8,665 nt of DNA from CAYUJH01 sp964394585. GTDB taxonomy: Bacteria > Bacteroidota > Bacteroidia > Cytophagales > Flammeovirgaceae. The notes under the pieces are model-generated. The model made no database searches. It was not told the DNA's origin and worked only from the letters and a program-made list of their open reading frames with translations. The DNA is taken from positions 1 through 8,665 of the forward strand of contig CAYMYI010000151.1 of the NCBI GenBank assembly GCA_964394585.1. The letters run 5' to 3'. The position numbers and the translations under genes are program-made. This document shows positions 5,775-8,665 of the stretch, one piece after another. How positions within the stretch are numbered: position 1 is the stretch's first letter; each line of letters starts with the position of its first letter.

Positions 5775-8011
5775 GGCTGTAACACACTTTGTGGCATTAC
5801 TTGTTTTAAGAACACCATAAAGTTTTGTTCCGCTGCTTGACTTTGCTCGTTCTTTTGCACCGATAAGGTAATTTCCAAAGCTCCATTATGCTGAGTTGGC
5901 AATGTAAAAGGTTTTGCCATAGCAAGGGCAACTTTTTCACCTTGTTTTTCCCAGAAAACTGTAGGCACTGTATCGGGCTGGTTTTCTACAAAGAGGGGCA
6001 ATGCGTTTGTGATAGGCTGCCCCAAAAGGTTTTCTTTGGTAACATGCAACAGCGTTTCTGTGGCCGTATTGCAATACTCTACAATACCATGCGAATTAAA
6101 GAGAATGACCCCTTCGTGCAAGGCTTCTACAATTGCTTCTTTTCGAGCTTTTTGTGCATTTAGTTCATCCATTTGCTTTTTTGCCTCGTTCTGAGCCATT
6201 TGGATTTGCTGCGCCTGATGCATGGTTTTGTAAATTAATTCTACCGTTTCGGTTACATCGAACCCAACTTGAATAACCATAATCGCCTTGCCGTTCACCT
6301 CGGTTACTACGTTGTAAGAGCCTGCCAGCCAAACGGTATCTCCATTTTTAGCAATACGTTCATATTGCGCACTCGACGACTCCCCGTTCCGCAGGCGATT
6401 CCAAAAGTTTTTGTACGACTTAGAATTAATTTGCTGCGGCGGCATAAATATTTCATGGCGTTCGCCTAATATTTCATCAATGCTGTCGTATTTCATTATT
6501 TTCAAGAAGGCATCGTTAGCATCAAGAATGTACCCTTCCATATCGAACTCTATAGTAGCTACACCGCTGCGGTTCACGGCTTCTTTAGTATGTTGTAGTT
6601 GTTTTGCCTGCTGAGCAACTTCTTGTTGAGAGCGGCGGATTTCTTCATTTTTCTTGATGTACTCGGTTACTTCTTTCGAGAAAATAGAAACTCCGGTTAC
6701 AGCGCCATCTTCGCTTCGAATAGGGCTGTAGTAAATATCAAAAATATTAAAGTTGCCTTTGTGAATCAGCTTGCGCTGTACGTGGAAACGCTCTCCTTTT
6801 AAGGCTTGGTCAAAATCGTTTTGGAAAGCAATGCGATAGCTTTCAGGGTACAACTCCAACACATTACTACCATGAATAATTGGCGTTGCCTCTTCGCCAT
6901 AATATTGCTGAAATGCTTGGTTAAATAGTACCAAGTTGTACGCGGTATCTACTGTAAATACGATATCGTTAATATTATTGATAAGGGAGGTCAAACTAGC
7001 TTCTTGTTCCTTCGACTCGCGTAATACCGTTTCAAGTTGTGTTTGCTGACGCCGCATTTCTTCTTGCGAAATCTCCAATTGTTCGTTTTTCTTGCGGACT
7101 TCTTCTTCTTGTATGCGCATGCGCTCGGCTTGTTTTTGCGATTGCACCAACAGTTGCTGTGTACGCTCAGAAGTTTTCACTGCCGCAATGGTTGCCGCTA
7201 TACTTTCAGCAAGTTTTTCCACAAATTCAATTTGATAGGGCTTGAATTTCTCAAATGCTGCGATTTCGAGAATACCTTCAACTTGTTCGTTGATTTTAAG
7301 CGGAACTATCAAAATGCTAGAAGGAGTCGCCTCGCCCAAGCCCGAAGTGATTTCTGTGTACTGCTGCGGTACCTGCGTCATGTGCACCGTAGCTTTCTCT
7401 AAATATGCCTGTCCAATTAAGCCATCCCCAACGGGAATTCGCTTTTTCATGTATTTATTTCTGCTGTAAGCATAACAGGCGGCTAGTTCGAGCACAGGTT
7501 CTTCAGGGTCGGCATCGTCAAAGATAAAGACGCCCCCTTGGTTTACGCCCATGTACTGTACTAGCTCCGAGATGATTTTCCGCGAAAGAGCCGTCAAATC
7601 TTCATTACTTGTTCTAAATATTTCGGCGAAATGTGCCAGTCCTTCGGTAGCCCAACGGCGTACTTTATCTTGTTCGGCAACCTCTTGTAGACGATCCATC
7701 ATGCCGGCAAGGGCACTGCCAAATGTATCGTGTTCGCCATTGGGGGTAAAGTCTACTTCAAAATTCCCTCTACCAATTTCCTCGCTAAAGTGAGTGGCTC
7801 TACGCAAGTTATCAATCAACTGATTGGTATGTTGGGCAATAGAAGCATACGGGTCGTTAGGTTTTACCCGCAATTTCTTTTCAATGTTCCCTTCCGCAAC
7901 TTTCGCCAACACTTGGTTAATGTTGCGAACTGCTTTTTGGGTATTATATCGGCAAAGTAGGTAGGCTCCTCCTGCCGTAATTGCAATACATATGAGTGTA
8001 ATAAAGTACAT
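5771..8011 (-). CDS. Membrane-anchored HAMP-HAMP-GAF-PAS-PAS-PAS sensor protein without a visible output domain
   Basis: A 746-residue signalling protein. Residues 3-20 form a single hydrophobic helix followed by Arg/Lys, so the N-terminus anchors it in the inner membrane and the rest is cytoplasmic. Two HAMP-like linkers follow (about 21-72 and 73-116; GRGNFEVDFTPNGEHDTFG is typical). A GAF domain covers about 120-278 (GVFIFDD; IPVGDGLIGQAYLEKA; SSILIVPLKINEQVEGILEIAAF). A Gln/Glu-rich coiled coil spans about 280-340. Three PAS-type domains follow at about 338-450, 475-590 and 622-738, the last two separated by another coiled coil. PAS2, with NGDTVWLAGSYNVV, resembles the PAS domains of Aer/BdlA-like receptors that bind flavin or haem; ligand binding here is inferred. 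No His-kinase, GGDEF, EAL, phosphatase, methyl-accepting or receiver motif is present. It probably acts through a partner. The stop overlaps the ribD start by 4 bp. The start is fixed by the transmembrane helix. Confidence 0.9.
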   Translation of the reverse strand: MYFITLICIAITAGGAYLLCRYNTQKAVRNINQVLAKVAEGNIEKKLRVKPNDPYASIAQHTNQLIDNLRRATHFSEEIGRGNFEVDFTPNGEHDTFGSALAGMMDRLQEVAEQDKVRRWATEGLAHFAEIFRTSNEDLTALSRKIISELVQYMGVNQGGVFIFDDADPEEPVLELAACYAYSRNKYMKKRIPVGDGLIGQAYLEKATVHMTQVPQQYTEITSGLGEATPSSILIVPLKINEQVEGILEIAAFEKFKPYQIEFVEKLAESIAATIAAVKTSERTQQLLVQSQKQAERMRIQEEEVRKKNEQLEISQEEMRRQQTQLETVLRESKEQEASLTSLINNINDIVFTVDTAYNLVLFNQAFQQYYGEEATPIIHGSNVLELYPESYRIAFQNDFDQALKGERFHVQRKLIHKGNFNIFDIYYSPIRSEDGAVTGVSIFSKEVTEYIKKNEEIRRSQQEVAQQAKQLQHTKEAVNRSGVATIEFDMEGYILDANDAFLKIMKYDSIDEILGERHEIFMPPQQINSKSYKNFWNRLRNGESSSAQYERIAKNGDTVWLAGSYNVVTEVNGKAIMVIQVGFDVTETVELIYKTMHQAQQIQMAQNEAKKQMDELNAQKARKEAIVEALHEGVILFNSHGIVEYCNTATETLLHVTKENLLGQPITNALPLFVENQPDTVPTVFWEKQGEKVALAMAKPFTLPTQHNGALEITLSVQKNEQSQAAEQNFMVFLKQVMPQSVLQP

Positions 8012-8256
8012 ATTTGGTTACTAAAATCTGCGCAGCTACTTTAAATATAAATTTAAGGGGTACTACCCCTTATAAAAAACCTTCTGACTAATCGCAATAT
8101 TATGTGGGTATTATGGAAATTCTTTTTTAAAAAAACAATTCTAGCATGTTTCTAATTGATAAATTAATAAGTCAGTTCTTGTAATTCATCAACTTGCTTC
8201 CTCCGAAACCTCTATCGCTCGCCTGTTTACCTTATTTGTACCTCATTCAACTATTT
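8012..8256. promoter_or_regulatory. Divergent intergenic region between the sensor gene and the rightmost PAS gene
   Basis: This 245-bp A/T-rich region separates two divergently transcribed signalling genes and should hold both promoters. It contains a 19-bp palindrome (listed separately) and an A/T tract TTTTTTAAAAAAA near 8124-8136. On the minus strand TAATATTG (8102 to 8095) differs by one base from TAnnTTTG and is a weak candidate for the sensor promoter. No convincing + strand promoter was found. The only short frames in it are too small and unsupported to call. Confidence 0.4.
8054..8072. repeat. 19-bp palindrome upstream of the sensor gene
   Basis: TAAGGGGTA and TACCCCTTA are exact reverse complements around a single central C at 8063. 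The site lies 42 bp before the sensor ATG. It has no T-run on the downstream side in either direction that would make it a clear terminator. It may be an operator or a 5' leader hairpin in the sensor mRNA; either role is inferred. Confidence 0.5.
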
Positions 8257-8665
8257 ATGAGACCCTCTGATAAAAAAAACTTTCAAACGGAAGAAATTTA
8301 CCAATTACGCACTATGAGCCAAGAGGAACTGCATAAGCTCTCAAAAAAGCAACTGATAGAACGCATGCTCTATTTGCAAGAAAAAATACGCCCTAATACC
8401 GATGCGGAGCCTCTCAAAACTGATGCCCTCCTTATTCGGTGCGATGCCTCCGGTAAATTAGTGTCAATTTCAGATACATTTCGTGAGACCTTTCTTGCCA
8501 TAGCAGATACCGCCCTACCTACCCACATTACCCATTTTCAGCAGTTTTTAATAGAAGAAGACTGGCAGAAGGCAAACGATTGGCTACAATTTGCTTCTGA
8601 CCGCAAAATGCCTCATCAAATACATGTCAGAATTAAACATGAAAGGCCCTACGAGAAATGGATAT
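8257..8665 (+). CDS. N-terminal part of a PAS-like signalling protein (3' end outside window)
   Basis: An open frame from ATG at 8257 runs off the window edge, giving 136 codons plus one base with no stop. The visible protein starts MRPSDKKNFQTEE. It has a charged, probably helical or coiled-coil segment at about 10-45 (MSQEELHKLSKKQLIERMLY). A PAS-like domain follows from about residue 56: ALLIRCDASGKLVSISDTF, then FLIEEDWQKANDW, then VRIKHERPYEKWI. These correspond in order to the usual PAS segments (D-x-x-G-K-x-x-x-x-S, the 'hpeD' turn, and the R-x-x-x-G-x-x-x-W strand). No signal peptide or membrane helix is visible in this part. The output domain, possibly a histidine kinase, is not in the window. 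Translation is read by eye. It is divergent from the HAMP/GAF/PAS sensor gene, which suggests but does not prove that the two work together. Confidence 0.75.
   Translation, partial: MRPSDKKNFQTEEIYQLRTMSQEELHKLSKKQLIERMLYLQEKIRPNTDAEPLKTDALLIRCDASGKLVSISDTFRETFLAIADTALPTHITHFQQFLIEEDWQKANDWLQFASDRKMPHQIHVRIKHERPYEKWI

Noticed and set aside
5775..5900. FMN riboswitch or other RNA leader before ribD
   Set aside because: The bases before ribD are the coding end of the overlapping sensor gene, with no intergenic leader; no FMN-element pattern was recognised.
7037..7402. A 121-codon plus-strand frame opposite the sensor gene
   Set aside because: It lies fully antisense to the well-supported GAF and coiled-coil region of the sensor; its sequence is Phe/Leu-rich, as expected from the complement of a Lys/Glu/Gln-rich coiled coil.
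8102..8155. Short plus-strand frame MWVLWKFFF... (17 residues) in the divergent region
   Set aside because: Very short, in A/T-rich sequence, with no ribosome binding signal or supporting context.

Overview
The window looks like ordinary chromosomal DNA from a member of the Bacteroidota, most likely a Cytophagales-like lineage. The grounds are indirect. The isoleucyl-tRNA synthetase C-terminus has a eukaryote-like sequence. A small four-helix 'cytochrome B'-like membrane protein is of a type I know from Bacteroidota. Starts lack clear Shine-Dalgarno sequences and have A/T-rich leaders. One upstream region carries a TAnnTTTG element typical of the phylum. A large HAMP-GAF-PAS protein without a kinase domain is also of a kind common in Cytophagales. 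The exact genus cannot be read from the sequence. No tRNA, rRNA, CRISPR array, insertion sequence or phage gene was found.

Layout, left to right: the 3' part of ileS (+) ends at a strong intrinsic terminator. It converges on a lipoprotein gamma-glutamyltransferase gene, ggt (-). A 260-bp divergent region with a perfect 12-bp-arm inverted repeat separates ggt from a small (+) gene. That gene encodes an 86-residue protein with a ClpX-type four-cysteine zinc finger and an acidic tail. It meets, tail to tail with only 2 bp between stops, a (-) gene for a four-helix membrane protein. Upstream of that on the same strand come dcd (dCTP deaminase), ribD (bifunctional riboflavin deaminase/reductase) and a 746-residue multi-sensor protein whose stop codon overlaps the ribD start by 4 bp. 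After a 245-bp divergent region, a further (+) gene begins and runs off the end. Its visible part looks like a PAS-containing signalling protein.

Functionally most of this is housekeeping: translation (ileS), glutathione/gamma-glutamyl metabolism (ggt), pyrimidine deoxynucleotide supply (dcd) and flavin synthesis (ribD). The parts worth a second look are the output-less HAMP/GAF/PAS sensor translationally coupled to ribD, facing a divergent PAS protein; the stand-alone ClpX-like zinc finger; and two clean palindromes in the divergent promoter regions. I do not see a clear-cut undescribed multi-gene system here.
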